Notes: generated by a model from the letters alone, not told the origin. 37,343 nucleotides of DNA from an uncultured Gammaproteobacteria bacterium (GCA_905480065.1 CAJQOV010000087.1:1-37343), one strand, 5' to 3'; positions 1 to 8,908 are shown, numbered from the stretch's first letter. A program made the numbers and translations.

Positions 1-563
1 CGCAGGTCGTCATGATGCTGGCCACAGAGGGTCTACGGGTGGCACTGGTGACCACGCACCTGCCGTTGCGCGAGGTCAGCACGGCAATCACCGCGGCACG
101 ACTGGAACAGGTGATCCGGGTATTGCACAAAGACCTGCAGACGCGCTTCGGTATTGACCAGCCGCGCATCAAGGTCTGCGGCCTCAACCCGCATGCCGGC
201 GAAGACGGCCACCTGGGGCGCGAGGAAATCGACATCATCACACCGGTGCTGGAAAAACTGCGCGCGACGGGTATGCATCTGGACGGGCCGTTACCGGCAG
301 ACACGGTCTTCACGCCACAACATATGGCAGCCAGCGACGCGCTTCTCGCCATGTACCACGACCAGGGACTGCCGGTGCTGAAACACCTCGGCTTTGGCCG
401 CGCGGTGAACATCACGCTGGGCCTGCCGATCATCCGCACCTCGGTCGATCACGGCACCGCGCTCGACCGCGCCGGCAGCGGCCGGGTCGATGGCGGCAGC
501 CTGCAGCTTGCGATCGACTCTGCCGTGCGCATGGCGCGCGCCGCACAGCGCACCGGGTTATGA
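1..563 (+). CDS. pdxA: 4-hydroxythreonine-4-phosphate dehydrogenase, 3' part
   Basis: PdxA oxidises 4-phosphohydroxy-L-threonine with NAD in the cytoplasmic DXP-dependent pyridoxal phosphate pathway. The reading frame is open at the left edge, so the N-terminal part (usual length about 330 residues) lies outside the window; about 186 residues are visible. The three histidines known as metal ligands of the family are all here: in TTHLPL, in the NPHAGEDG motif, and in YHDQGLPVLK. The tail with TSVDHGTALDRAG is also typical. In many gammaproteobacteria pdxA is followed directly by rsmA, apaG and apaH; here those genes are at the other end of the window and a peptidase gene follows instead. Identification is firm; only the 5' end is unknown. 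Confidence 0.95.
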   Translation, partial: QVVMMLATEGLRVALVTTHLPLREVSTAITAARLEQVIRVLHKDLQTRFGIDQPRIKVCGLNPHAGEDGHLGREEIDIITPVLEKLRATGMHLDGPLPADTVFTPQHMAASDALLAMYHDQGLPVLKHLGFGRAVNITLGLPIIRTSVDHGTALDRAGSGRVDGGSLQLAIDSAVRMARAAQRTGL

Positions 564-607
564 CCGCTGCAGCGCAGGCCCGGGCTCCCTTCACACAGTG
601 ACCTGAC

Positions 608-724
608 ATGAACCAGCACAGCAACCGGCACATGATCGACCCGGTGATTACACACCGGTATCTGCTACCGCCCGGGGAAGTCCGGAATTTGTTGTTGCCG
701 GATGCCCCGAAACGATATGCATAA
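608..724 (+). CDS. possible small ORF (38 aa) overlapping the peptidase start
   Basis: A 38-codon frame starts at ATG 608 and stops at TAA 722-724. It fills the gap between pdxA and the peptidase gene and overlaps the peptidase start. Its stop codon overlaps an in-frame peptidase ATG at 717 (ATGCATAA), which would allow translational coupling. No convincing ribosome binding site is seen and the product is not recognised, so it may be chance. Confidence 0.2.
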   Translation: MNQHSNRHMIDPVITHRYLLPPGEVRNLLLPDAPKRYA

Positions 725-1421
725 TCACCGCACTCGACACATCATCGCCATTGGCGGCGGCGGACTGTCGAAACAACCGGACAACCTGGCGCTGGAACGC
801 TACATCCTGGCACAGAGTGGCAAGACGACGCCGAACATTGCCTTCCTCGGCACGGCAACCGGCGATGCCGATGCCGCGATCGTGCGCTTTTATGATGCCT
901 GCAGCGCACTGGATTGCCGGCCAACGCATGTCCCGCTGTTCCGGCGCACGCCGGAATTGCGCACCCACCTGCTGGGACAGGATGTGATCTATGTCGGTGG
1001 CGGCAATACCAAGAGCATGCTGGCGGCGTGGCACGACTGGCAACTGCCGGACCTGTTGCGCGAGGCCTGGCAGGCCGGCATCGTGCTGGCCGGTGTCAGC
1101 GCGGGCGCCATTTGCTGGTTTGAACAGGGGGTGACCGATTCGTATGCCGACCGGCTGCGCGCCATGGATTGCCTGGGTTTCCTGCCCGGCAGTTGCTGCC
1201 CGCATTACAGTGGCGAGGAAGAACGCCGGCCAGCCTATACGCGCATGATCGATGCCGGGGAAATTGTCGCCGGACTCGCGATCGACGATGGTGCGGCCGT
1301 GCATTTCACCGGCACCGATCTGCATGCCGCCATCGCCGCGCGGGCAGGGGCACAGGTGTACCGGGTCACGCAGAAGGATGGCGCCGTGCAGCACACCACG
1401 CTGGAAACCCGGCTCCTGTAG
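702..1421 (+). CDS. S51-family peptidase (peptidase E-like)
   Basis: The product is a cytoplasmic class I glutamine-amidotransferase-like protein of the peptidase S51 group, which includes aspartyl dipeptidase PepE and cyanophycinase. The nucleophile serine sits in GVSAGAICW at about residues 131-139, in the nucleophile elbow. GGGNTKSM near residue 105 and GFLPGSCCPHYSGE near 165 are hallmarks of the PepE-like subgroup, and IDDGAAVHF near the C-terminus also matches. The length (239 aa) is normal. Two starts are possible, ATG 702 or ATG 717, and neither has a strong ribosome binding site. It may be cotranscribed with pdxA 140 bp upstream. The exact peptide substrate cannot be told from sequence. 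Confidence 0.85.
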   Translation: MPRNDMHNHRTRHIIAIGGGGLSKQPDNLALERYILAQSGKTTPNIAFLGTATGDADAAIVRFYDACSALDCRPTHVPLFRRTPELRTHLLGQDVIYVGGGNTKSMLAAWHDWQLPDLLREAWQAGIVLAGVSAGAICWFEQGVTDSYADRLRAMDCLGFLPGSCCPHYSGEEERRPAYTRMIDAGEIVAGLAIDDGAAVHFTGTDLHAAIAARAGAQVYRVTQKDGAVQHTTLETRLL

Positions 1422-1434
1422 GGTGCCGGGCTGT

Positions 1435-1507
1435 ATTGTAGGAGCGCTTATCAAGCGCGATAGATTCTCACGACAGAGCCGATCGCGGTCGATGACCGCT
1501 CCTGCAG
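1435..1507. repeat. BIME-like pair of REP elements
   Basis: Two hairpin-forming REP units stand in inverted orientation just downstream of the peptidase gene. Unit a (1435-1461) contains GTAGGAGCGCTTATCAAGCG. Unit b (1481-1507) is the complement of a GGAGCGGTCATCGACCGCG type unit. The stretch 1470-1507 recurs almost exactly at 37199-37236, and unit a recurs at 37249-37275. Such elements usually sit between genes and may act as transcript-end structures. Confidence 0.85.
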
Positions 1508-1574
1508 TCGGGTAACATTTCCATTTCTATTGCCACCCCGCCCGGTGTCGCGGCCGCTGGCGTTGCCACGGCGG

Positions 1575-2630
1575 TCAGCGCCCATCGCGCATGACCAGCT
1601 TGGGCGTACGATCGAGAAAAAACAGACCCCAGTGTTTCTCCGCACCCAGCGCATTGTCCGCATCCCCTTTCCAGGGTTCGTCGAACCCTTCAAAGATGAA
1701 CACCGTGGTATGGGTGTCCTGGGCCCATTTCTCCAGCTCGTGGAAATAGCGCCGCTGGTTTTCCTCATTCGCGGTTTGCGGGAACTCGCTCGAGGTCGTG
1801 GCCCAACCCGCTTCCAGTATCGCAAGCGTGTGCCCCGGCAGGGCCTCCTGCACGCGCTCCATGTTGTCTATCGTGTAAGCCAGTGCCTGGTCGATCGACT
1901 TGTGTTCCCACTGGGGATAAGAGTGCACGCCAACGAAATCGACCACCGCCGCCAACGGAGCTCCTGCACGGACCCACCAGTCGTAGTTCTCGGCCACGGT
2001 TACCGGTTGCTCGATCGCGTGCTTGACGTGCTGAACGTACTCGATCACCCGCTCCAGCGGCACCATGTGGTCATTCCATTCCACCAGGGCCTCGTTGCCG
2101 ACATTGACCGCAACCACGATGTCCGGGAACTCCGCGGCCAGGCTTATGCCCCGTTCGATCTCAGCGGCATTGTCGACTCGATTGGCGGCCAGCGTCTGTT
2201 GCGGAATGGGTTCGGTCAACCATGCACAGCCTTCGTGATTGCTTAGTTCTGCCTTCAGCCATATGCCCAGCAGGACCTTGATCGGCAGCCGGTGCTCACG
2301 TACCAGTCGCAGCACCGCTGCAGAGTTTTCTCCCGAATCGTAAATCCGGATCAGGTCAAACCCGTGATCGAGCAGAATCCGCAGGTCCGCAAGGATTTGT
2401 TCGTCGCTGGGGTTGCTGGCGCCCGCGCCGCGATCCGGGTGCTGTCCGGCGCGATATCCGGAGTAGGCAACTGCCATGTATTCTCCAGCCAGAAGCTGCA
2501 CTGGAGCCTGGTCTATCTCTCCGAATGCACGGGCAATCGGCAGCGCCAGCAGAACAAGCGCCAACCAGGCGATCCGGACGCGATGGCCCGCCGGATATCG
2601 GGCCGTGCCAGAACCGTACTCGATGCGCAT
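1575..2630 (-). CDS. GH17-family exo-beta-1,3-glucanase-like protein
   Basis: The 351-residue product resembles bacterial glycoside hydrolase family 17 proteins acting on beta-1,3-glucans (COG5309 type). A hydrophobic stretch at about residues 18-36 (IAWLALVLLALPIARAFG) suggests a signal peptide or anchor, so the enzyme is likely periplasmic or membrane-anchored. The catalytic acid is expected to be the Glu in VNVGNEAL and the nucleophile the Glu in AILEAGWATT; FDLIRIYD and FEGFDEPWKG are further family motifs. Its bacterial relatives are often linked to glucan synthases, but no glycosyltransferase is adjacent here. A perfect 16-bp palindrome lies 30 bp upstream of the start. No strong ribosome binding site precedes ATG 2630, so the N-terminus is less certain than the family. 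Confidence 0.85.
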   Translation of the reverse strand: MRIEYGSGTARYPAGHRVRIAWLALVLLALPIARAFGEIDQAPVQLLAGEYMAVAYSGYRAGQHPDRGAGASNPSDEQILADLRILLDHGFDLIRIYDSGENSAAVLRLVREHRLPIKVLLGIWLKAELSNHEGCAWLTEPIPQQTLAANRVDNAAEIERGISLAAEFPDIVVAVNVGNEALVEWNDHMVPLERVIEYVQHVKHAIEQPVTVAENYDWWVRAGAPLAAVVDFVGVHSYPQWEHKSIDQALAYTIDNMERVQEALPGHTLAILEAGWATTSSEFPQTANEENQRRYFHELEKWAQDTHTTVFIFEGFDEPWKGDADNALGAEKHWGLFFLDRTPKLVMRDGR

Positions 2631-3171
2631 ACCTGCAACCCTCGACTTTCAATGACTCGACCAGTCGCGACTGGTTTCGACCCGGAACGGCGCCGAGGAC
2701 CGAACGCACAATGGCCGCAACTCGCCCCGACTGGTGAATGCAACCCCCCTGGCAATCGCGACTAGAAGCAGCATAAATGCTCTTTTTCCAGGTTCCCAGA
2801 GTATCCCAAGATCACCATACCAGCATCAACTTACGCTTCGATGCGGCAAGAGCCTGGACTCCCGAACCGGACCATCACTCCCGGGCCGGCGGACTTTTTC
2901 CGGTCATTTCCAGCATTCAGGGCGGCCGCCGCCTGCTTACTGTCGTCCCCGCGCAGGCGGAGTTGTTAGACACCAAAGCTGGCTCTATCCAAATGACCTC
3001 TCGGTCATTATTTATCGGATGTATTCATCATTCCGAAACTACTGATGCATCTGAACCACGAGCAATTTGCTCACAAATTCCATCAGTCAGAAAACTTCCC
3101 GAAACGATTGGGTCAAGATCATCTGCTTGTGCCACCCCCCTGTTTTTACCTTGACTTCACGGACACATCCA
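2631..3171. other. intergenic stretch without a recognisable gene
   Basis: About 540 bp separate the GH17 gene from the hemerythrin remnant. Frames here are short and unlike known proteins. A palindrome at 2660-2675 is listed separately. A short GC-rich hairpin-like string near 2942-2962 (GTCGTCCCCGCGCAGGCGG) resembles the inner part of the MITE at 25959-26067, but no flanking terminal repeats were found. Confidence 0.5.
2660..2675. promoter_or_regulatory. perfect 16-bp palindrome upstream of GH17 gene
   Basis: ACCAGTCGCGACTGGT is identical to its own reverse complement and lies 30 bp upstream of the GH17 start codon. Position and symmetry fit a dimeric repressor operator, but no regulator can be named. 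Confidence 0.35.
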
Positions 3172-3372
3172 TTAAGTCTCGTGCCGGACCTTGCCCTGGT
3201 TCGTCAGTGACAGCCGCTTTTCGGATACCGCCGGTCGGGTAACATACCGACACAATCGCTCCAGTTCCTCGCGCTGCCTGTTGATATCGTCAATCAGCAC
3301 TTTGTGTGCGTGGTCCAGCTCTTCTATCCCGATGAGAAAGGAGTCGTCCCATTTGAAAAGTGTATCGTTCAC
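3172..3372 (-). pseudogene. truncated bacteriohemerythrin
   Basis: The first 35 or so residues match the N-terminus of bacteriohemerythrin, an oxygen-binding four-helix protein with a di-iron centre: a tryptophan-aspartate start, SFLIGIEELDHAHKVL with the first iron-ligand histidine, then the start of helix A. The later HxxxE and HxxxH motifs are missing and the frame ends after 66 residues, while family members have about 130. The start is a GTG with a good AGGAG site 8 bases upstream, so translation initiation seems intact. The C-terminal 30 residues look unrelated to the family. It is best read as a gene cut off by deletion or rearrangement. Confidence 0.65.
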
Positions 3373-3806
3373 AGTAGAAACTCCTGCGCGGCTGGCTTGA
3401 TGCCGGCCTGGTCAAAGCCCTGCCAACAGCCATCATCCGCCCAGACCAGGAACACCACTGCCATCAACAAACGCGGATAATCAGCAATCGGCAGCGATAA
3501 CAGCGGTTACTTAGTTGTAGTCCGTGATATCCCTGATTTCACGGTCACATATAAAAATCTGACGGACTTCGCCGTCAGGCGGACATCTCCGGTTGATAAT
3601 TCGAGCCGCAACGCAGGCCATTGCGTCGACATGGGTGCCCACGATACGGCGGGTAATCCACTCCGCCCGCTTTCTCCCGGATCTGGCAATAAATTCAATC
3701 CCTGAACTATGGGCTTATTCTCCTGTTTTAGTTGCGCCAACAGGGCACTACAACTAAGATTTGAACGAGAATATTTACTTAAGAACAACGGACACGAGGA
3801 GCTTTT
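3373..3806. other. intergenic region upstream of the dehydrogenase gene
   Basis: No credible gene is seen in these 434 bp. A 93-codon minus-strand frame (3507-3788) has no family resemblance and no clear ribosome binding site. The region should hold the promoters of the divergent neighbours. The last bases carry a GAGGAG ribosome binding site for the gene starting at 3807. Confidence 0.5.
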
Positions 3807-4874
3807 ATGCCAACAAAATATAACGCGCTTATCCTGGGGGCTTCATATGGCTCTTTGTTCGGCACTAAATTGCTTCTGGCGGGGCACTCGGTAACGCTGG
3901 TGTGCACCAAGCCCACCGCGGAACTGATCAATCGCGAAGGTACCTTCGTCCACCTGCCGGTCCGTGGCCTGGAAAAACCACTCGAACTTTCCTCAAAGGC
4001 CATCGGCGGCGATCTGTCGGCCTGCACGCCCGAAGAGGCGAATCTGGACAATTTTGACCTGGTCGTACTGGGCATGCAGGAATCCCAGTACGGTTCGAGC
4101 GGCATTCGCGAACTCATGGACCGTGTTGCGGCAGCGCATATGCCGTGCCTTGCAATAATGAACATGCCGCCCTTGCCGTTCCTGAAACGCATTCCCGGAA
4201 TTTCAACCGACAAATTAACCAAGTGCTTTACGGACCCGAGTGTCTGGGACAATTTCGAGCCGGGTCTGGTTACGCTCGCGAGCCCTGACCCCCAGGCGTT
4301 TCGCGTACCCGGGGAAGGCAAGAATGTTCTCCACGTTGGACTGCCGACAAATTTCAAGGTGGCGCCGTTCGAATCCGATACCCATACCTCGATGCTACGG
4401 AACATCCAGAAAGATATCGAGGCAATCGAGTTCGACACGGGCGATGGCAGTGTCCAGCTCCCTGTCAAGCTAAAGGTGCATGATTCCCTGTTCGTACCAC
4501 TGGCAAAATGGCTGATGCTCCTCACCGGGAACTACCGGTGTATCAAGAAGGACAAGATGATCCCCATTAAAGACGCCGTGCATTCAGATATCGATACATC
4601 GCGGGAAATCTATGAATGGGTCGGGAAACTCTGTGTAAAGCTTGGCGCCAACGAGAGTGACCTGGTACCTTTCGAAAAATATGCCAAGGCTTCCATGGGA
4701 CTGCTCAAGCCATCATCCGCGGCACGCGCACTGTTCGGTGGTGCAAAACATATCGAGAGGGTCGACTGCCTGGTTCAAAAGATCGCAGCGCAGCTGGACC
4801 TCCACTACCAGCCTGTGGACGAGATTGTCGCCCTGGTGGATCACCATCTCTCCGCCAATAGCAAGGCAGCCTGA
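3807..4874 (+). CDS. ketopantoate reductase-like NAD(P)-dependent dehydrogenase
   Basis: The 355-residue cytoplasmic protein has the PanE/ApbA architecture: an N-terminal Rossmann fold (ALILGASYGSLFGTKLLLAG, residues about 7-26) and a helical C-terminal domain with KPSSAARALFGGAKHIERVD, the counterpart of the KPS...EID region of ketopantoate reductase. A candidate catalytic lysine is in PLAKWLMLLTGN near residue 235. The glycine motif is GASYGSLFG rather than GxGxxG, and the protein is longer than PanE (about 300), so it is not a standard pantothenate enzyme. GAGGAG precedes the ATG by 5 bases. Oxalyl-CoA reductase of Methylobacterium (PanE2) belongs to this superfamily, and a frc homologue lies 2.7 kb away; that role is an inference, with no direct sequence proof. 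Confidence 0.75.
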   Translation: MPTKYNALILGASYGSLFGTKLLLAGHSVTLVCTKPTAELINREGTFVHLPVRGLEKPLELSSKAIGGDLSACTPEEANLDNFDLVVLGMQESQYGSSGIRELMDRVAAAHMPCLAIMNMPPLPFLKRIPGISTDKLTKCFTDPSVWDNFEPGLVTLASPDPQAFRVPGEGKNVLHVGLPTNFKVAPFESDTHTSMLRNIQKDIEAIEFDTGDGSVQLPVKLKVHDSLFVPLAKWLMLLTGNYRCIKKDKMIPIKDAVHSDIDTSREIYEWVGKLCVKLGANESDLVPFEKYAKASMGLLKPSSAARALFGGAKHIERVDCLVQKIAAQLDLHYQPVDEIVALVDHHLSANSKAA

Positions 4875-4932
4875 TTACACGCTGAAATAACCTTTGTAAC
4901 GAGTTGACCGGGCATGCCCCGCGACGCTGCTG

Positions 4933-6522
4933 CTAGTAACCGAGCGCACAACCATCCTTGCGCGGATCGGATGCGCCGTGCAGCACGCCCCGCTTCCAGT
5001 CGATAAGGATCACCTGCGCGCCGCCGATTGGCGTTTCGGCTTCCACCACCTGGTGACCAAGACGGGATAGTGCCCGGCGCGTTGCCTGCGGTACGGGCCG
5101 CTCAACAACCAGTGCACCGTTCTCCACGTGGAATCGGGGGGCGTCAATGGCCTCCTGTATATCCATGCCGAAATCCAGCCAGTTGCTGATTACGCTGGCC
5201 TGCCCCAGTGGCTGGTAGCTGCCACCCATAACTCCAAAAGACAACACGGGCTTGCCGGCGCGATAGGCCATCGCCGGGATTATGGTATGCATGGGGCGCT
5301 TGCCCGGCGCGATGCAATTGCCGTGATGTTCATCGAGCACAAAACAGGCGCCCCGGTTTTGCAGCAGGATCCCGGTACTGCCCGCCACCATGCCGCTGCC
5401 GCCCGGGTGGTAGAGGCTGTTGATGAACGAGACAATGTTGCGGTCCTTGTCCACCACAGTCAGGTATACCGTATCCCTGTGTTCCGGCAATCCCGGCAAA
5501 ACCCGGCTGGGCATCGCGCTTGCCGGATCGATGCGGGCAAATTGCTGCTGCGCAAATTGCCTGGATAACAGCGCCTGAACGGGGACGTCACTGAAGGCCG
5601 GGTCGGCAATATGGTGCGCGCCCTCGGCCTGTGCAAGTTTGAACGCCTCTGTAACGAGGTGGATGTGTGCCGGACCGAGCTGCTGCAAACCCTCGATACC
5701 GGCCTGCTCAAGTATGTTGAGCGTCATGAGTGCCGTGATGCCCTGCGAATTGGGTGGCGCCTCGCAGACCGTAAGACCGCGATATTCACTGGATACCGGC
5801 TCAACCCATTCAGAGCAGTGATTGGCAAGATCATCGAATTCCAACAAGCCGTTGTGCTCATGACTGAAGCGTATAATTTCTTCAGCAAGCGGCCCCCGGT
5901 AGAACGCATCTTTTCCATGTTCGGCAATAAGTCGCAGGGATCGTGCAAGATCCGGGAAGAAATGCACCGATCCTGCCATGGGTGCCCTGCCATCAACCAG
6001 GAATGAGCGCGCACTGTCGGATGACTGCCGGAACAACTGCGCATGTTTATTCCAGCCACCGGCAATGACCGGTGTTACCACAAACCCGTTTTCCGCGTAC
6101 CCGATGGCGGGCTCGAGCAGAGCTCCGAAATCGAATGAACCAAAGCGTTCAACCGCGCTTTGCCACGCGTCAACCGCACCCGGCACGCTGACCGACAGGA
6201 TTCCCCGCTCTGGGACCGTCGTCATGTTATGTGCGCGCAGGGCATCCGGGCTGGCACGACCAGGTGCACGACCACTGCCGTTCAATGCATGCAGTTTACC
6301 TGTTGCGGCTTCATGGAAGAGCAGGAAACAGTCGCCGCCGATGCCCGTGGAAAGTGGCTCGGTGACGCACAGCGTGGCACTTGCCGCAATAGCCGCATCC
6401 ATCGCGTTACCGCCGCGCCCGAGTATCCGGAGTGCGGCCGCCGTCGCCATGGGCTGGCTGGTAGCGACCATTGCGCCGGCCGCCATAACCACGGACCTGC
6501 CTGGATACTGATTGTCACGCAT
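4933..6522 (-). CDS. gamma-glutamyltransferase-family Ntn hydrolase
   Basis: The 529-residue protein is a member of the GGT family, made as one chain that cleaves itself before a threonine. The expected nucleophile is Thr351 in DTVYLTVVDKD. FINSLYHPGGSG and GVMGGSYQPLGQA follow as substrate-loop motifs. N-terminal GGNAMDAAIAA and PLSTGIGGDCF are typical. No signal peptide is seen, unlike secreted glutathione-degrading GGT. The features match the GGT-like subgroup that includes YwrD and oxamate amidohydrolase HpxW rather than classical Ggt. Given the nearby oxalate CoA-transferase, oxamate hydrolysis to oxalate is an attractive but unproven role. It is convergent with the dehydrogenase at 3807-4874 and follows the usp and frc genes in the same direction. 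Confidence 0.85.
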   Translation of the reverse strand: MRDNQYPGRSVVMAAGAMVATSQPMATAAALRILGRGGNAMDAAIAASATLCVTEPLSTGIGGDCFLLFHEAATGKLHALNGSGRAPGRASPDALRAHNMTTVPERGILSVSVPGAVDAWQSAVERFGSFDFGALLEPAIGYAENGFVVTPVIAGGWNKHAQLFRQSSDSARSFLVDGRAPMAGSVHFFPDLARSLRLIAEHGKDAFYRGPLAEEIIRFSHEHNGLLEFDDLANHCSEWVEPVSSEYRGLTVCEAPPNSQGITALMTLNILEQAGIEGLQQLGPAHIHLVTEAFKLAQAEGAHHIADPAFSDVPVQALLSRQFAQQQFARIDPASAMPSRVLPGLPEHRDTVYLTVVDKDRNIVSFINSLYHPGGSGMVAGSTGILLQNRGACFVLDEHHGNCIAPGKRPMHTIIPAMAYRAGKPVLSFGVMGGSYQPLGQASVISNWLDFGMDIQEAIDAPRFHVENGALVVERPVPQATRRALSRLGHQVVEAETPIGGAQVILIDWKRGVLHGASDPRKDGCALGY

Positions 6523-6615
6523 CGCGTATCATCCGCGCAGCATAGCTCATCAAGGATAACCAGCCTGACTACCGCTCTCTTGCTACTGCTGCATGTGAGC
6601 ATCCGCCAGGATCTG

Positions 6616-7485
6616 TCAGTGCACCATAACAGTGACTATATTCGCGTGTTTAAGCAGGTAATCTGTGGCCCCGCCGAATAATAACTGGCTGGCGCGTGAA
6701 CGACTGAACCCGCCAACAACCAGAAATTCAGCGCCGACTTTGGAACACGCCCTTAACATCGATTCGCCGGCTTGTTTACCCTTGCCGTCCAGCAGCGCAA
6801 TTTTCGTCTTGACGTCATGCCAGGCAAGATATTCACAAAGCACATTGGCGCTAGCCATTCTTTCCTGCGTGACAAGCAGCGTGATTTCTTTCATTTCGAC
6901 AAGCCAGGGCATTGTCATGGCCAATGCGCGCGTGCTCTCGATACTATCGTTCCAGCCGATAGCTCCCCGCTCATATCTTTTTGCGACACACTCCGGTGGC
7001 GTAATCAGCACCGGACGCCCGGTTCTCAGCAGAATAGCCTCGATAGACGCTCCCAGCGGCGAACGCCGCACCGTCCCTTCCCTGACCCTTGGTTTCGTCA
7101 CCACGATGACATCACTCGCCCGCCCGTGACGGATCAACAACTCGTCAACATCTCCGAACTCCTGGTGCCAGGCCGCCGTTGCCCCGCCTTTGCTGGTCGG
7201 TTGATTGCTGATCGGGACATTGCGATCCGCACATAGCGCCTCGAACTGCTGCTGCAACTCAGCGGCTCTTTCGGTGGCCCCGATGTCGGCATTGTCCTCG
7301 GCGCTCTTTCTTAGATTGACGGGCAGATTATAAAACCCGGCCGAAGAAACATCGGATGCGCGTGTCATGATGTGCAGGGCCTTGATATGCGCCCCGAACC
7401 GTTCGGCGATAACGAATACCCGACCGAGGGCCGAAAAACTTTCCTTGCTACCGTCTACAGGAACCAGAATGGCTTGTATCCCCAT
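6616..7485 (-). CDS. tandem-domain universal stress protein
   Basis: The 289-residue cytoplasmic protein has two UspA-type folds. The first starts with AILVPVDGSKESFSALGRVF; the second ends with VVGGFSRSRASQLLFGGATD and a typical hydrophobic C-terminal strand. The glycine motif near the end is a variant of the ATP-binding G-2x-G-9x-G(S/T) signature and the first domain is less conserved, so ATP binding is uncertain. The start ATG has GAGGG 7 bases upstream. It lies between frc and the GGT-like gene in the same orientation (117 bp and 93 bp gaps) and may belong to that transcript. Its exact role is unknown. Confidence 0.85.
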   Translation of the reverse strand: MGIQAILVPVDGSKESFSALGRVFVIAERFGAHIKALHIMTRASDVSSAGFYNLPVNLRKSAEDNADIGATERAAELQQQFEALCADRNVPISNQPTSKGGATAAWHQEFGDVDELLIRHGRASDVIVVTKPRVREGTVRRSPLGASIEAILLRTGRPVLITPPECVAKRYERGAIGWNDSIESTRALAMTMPWLVEMKEITLLVTQERMASANVLCEYLAWHDVKTKIALLDGKGKQAGESMLRACSKVGAEFLVVGGFSRSRASQLLFGGATDYLLKHANIVTVMVH

Positions 7486-7603
7486 ACTTGTACCCTCAGT
7501 TGTTTTTCAAGTCTGACTCACCATCCGGCTAAAAGATGAATACCAATTAGCGACTGCCGCGCCCCCCTGCGGATGCAGTCGGCATCAGTTATCAATCCGC
7601 CGA

Positions 7604-8908
7604 TCATGCACCGCCTTGCGGCGACAGCTTTGGATGCTCCATTTCTCCAAGTAATTGCTCCGAACCAATCGCGCCCAGCTCCCGTGCCGCCTTGATTTCT
7701 GCATCGTCGTAGCCGAGCACTTCACGCAGGATCTCGTCCGTATGCTCTCCCAGCAGCGGCGAACGCTTGATGTCAGACGGCGAATCCGACAGCTTGATAG
7801 GATTGCCCACCGTGAGATAGGGGCCACGGGTCGGATGATCCACTTCCACGACCGTCCCGGTGGCGCGCAAGGAAGGCTCCTCGGCAAGCTCCTTCATCGA
7901 GACAATCGGCCCACAGGGGATATTATGGGCATTGAGGATATCCATGGCTTCATACTTGCCTTTTGTAAGTGTCCATTCCTCGATCATCGCAAAACATTGA
8001 TCCAGTTTCGGCAAACGCGCCTCGGGGGTAGCCCACTCCGGATCGTCGATCAACTCTTCATGTCCGATGGTTTTCATCCAGGCTGCCCAGACCTGCGGCT
8101 GGATGATAACGTACAGGTAATCATTTTCTCCGCCGGGGGCACACCTCACTGCCCAGCCAGGCTGGCCACCTCCCGAGGCATTGCCGGCACGCGGCACCGA
8201 GTCGCCAAAGGTACCGTTCGGGTACTGTGGATACTCTTTCAGCGGCCCGTGCTGCAAACGCTGCTGATCACGCAGCTTGACGCGGCACAGATTCAGCACA
8301 CCGTCCTGCATGGCGCATTCCACGCGCTGCCCAACACCGCTCTTTTCCCTATGCAGCAATGCAGTAACGATACCAAGTGCGAGGTGAAGCCCGGTGCCGG
8401 AATCACCGATCTGGGCGCCGGTCACCGTGGGTGGCCCATCCTCGAACCCGGTGGTGCTTGCCGCGCCGCCGGCGCACTGGGCAACGTTCTCGTAGACCTT
8501 GCAGTCCTGGTAGGGACCGGGACCGAAACCCTTTACCGATGCGTAGATCAGGCGAGGATTGATCTCGTGAATCCGCTCCCAGGAGAATCCCATACGGTCG
8601 AGCGCACCCGGCGCAAAGTTCTCGACCATAACATCACACTCTTCGATCAGGCGGGTGAAAATTTCCTTGCCCTTGCCGTCCTTGGTATTCAGTGTGATGC
8701 TGCGCTTGTTGTGATTCAGCATTGTGAAGTAGAGGCTGTCCACATCCGGTATGTCACGCAGTTGACTGCGCGTGGCATCCCCGACATGAGGCCTTTCAAC
8801 CTTGATCACATCGGCACCAAACCACGCCAGCAGCTGTGTGCATGTAGGGCCGGATTGCACATGTGTCATATCCAGGATTCGAACTCCACTTAATGCTTTT
8901 TCTGTCAT
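7604..8908 (-). CDS. frc: formyl-CoA:oxalate CoA-transferase (class III CoA-transferase)
   Basis: This 434-residue class III (CaiB/BaiF) CoA-transferase resembles Frc of Oxalobacter along its whole length. Asp169, the residue that forms the acyl intermediate in Frc, sits in GAQIGDSGTG at exactly the same position. LDMTHVQSGP at the N-terminus, VENFAPGALDRMG, KVYENVAQCAGGAA, the glycine loop SGGGQPGW and IPCGPIVSMKELA are all strongly Frc-like. Frc transfers CoA from formyl-CoA (or succinyl-CoA in some relatives) to oxalate in the cytoplasm. The usual partner, oxalyl-CoA decarboxylase Oxc, is absent from the window, so the oxalyl-CoA may go elsewhere. ATG 8908 is preceded by AGAGGT. Other dicarboxylate CoA-transferases share the fold, but the residue match favours Frc. 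Confidence 0.88.
   Translation of the reverse strand: MTEKALSGVRILDMTHVQSGPTCTQLLAWFGADVIKVERPHVGDATRSQLRDIPDVDSLYFTMLNHNKRSITLNTKDGKGKEIFTRLIEECDVMVENFAPGALDRMGFSWERIHEINPRLIYASVKGFGPGPYQDCKVYENVAQCAGGAASTTGFEDGPPTVTGAQIGDSGTGLHLALGIVTALLHREKSGVGQRVECAMQDGVLNLCRVKLRDQQRLQHGPLKEYPQYPNGTFGDSVPRAGNASGGGQPGWAVRCAPGGENDYLYVIIQPQVWAAWMKTIGHEELIDDPEWATPEARLPKLDQCFAMIEEWTLTKGKYEAMDILNAHNIPCGPIVSMKELAEEPSLRATGTVVEVDHPTRGPYLTVGNPIKLSDSPSDIKRSPLLGEHTDEILREVLGYDDAEIKAARELGAIGSEQLLGEMEHPKLSPQGGA

Noticed and set aside
3507..3788. 93-codon minus-strand frame before the dehydrogenase gene
   Set aside because: No recognisable domain or clear ribosome binding site; treated as non-coding.
7655..8893. 412-codon plus-strand frame opposite frc
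   Set aside because: It is the antisense of a well-conserved Frc gene, and its product resembles no family; the frame is open because of codon bias.
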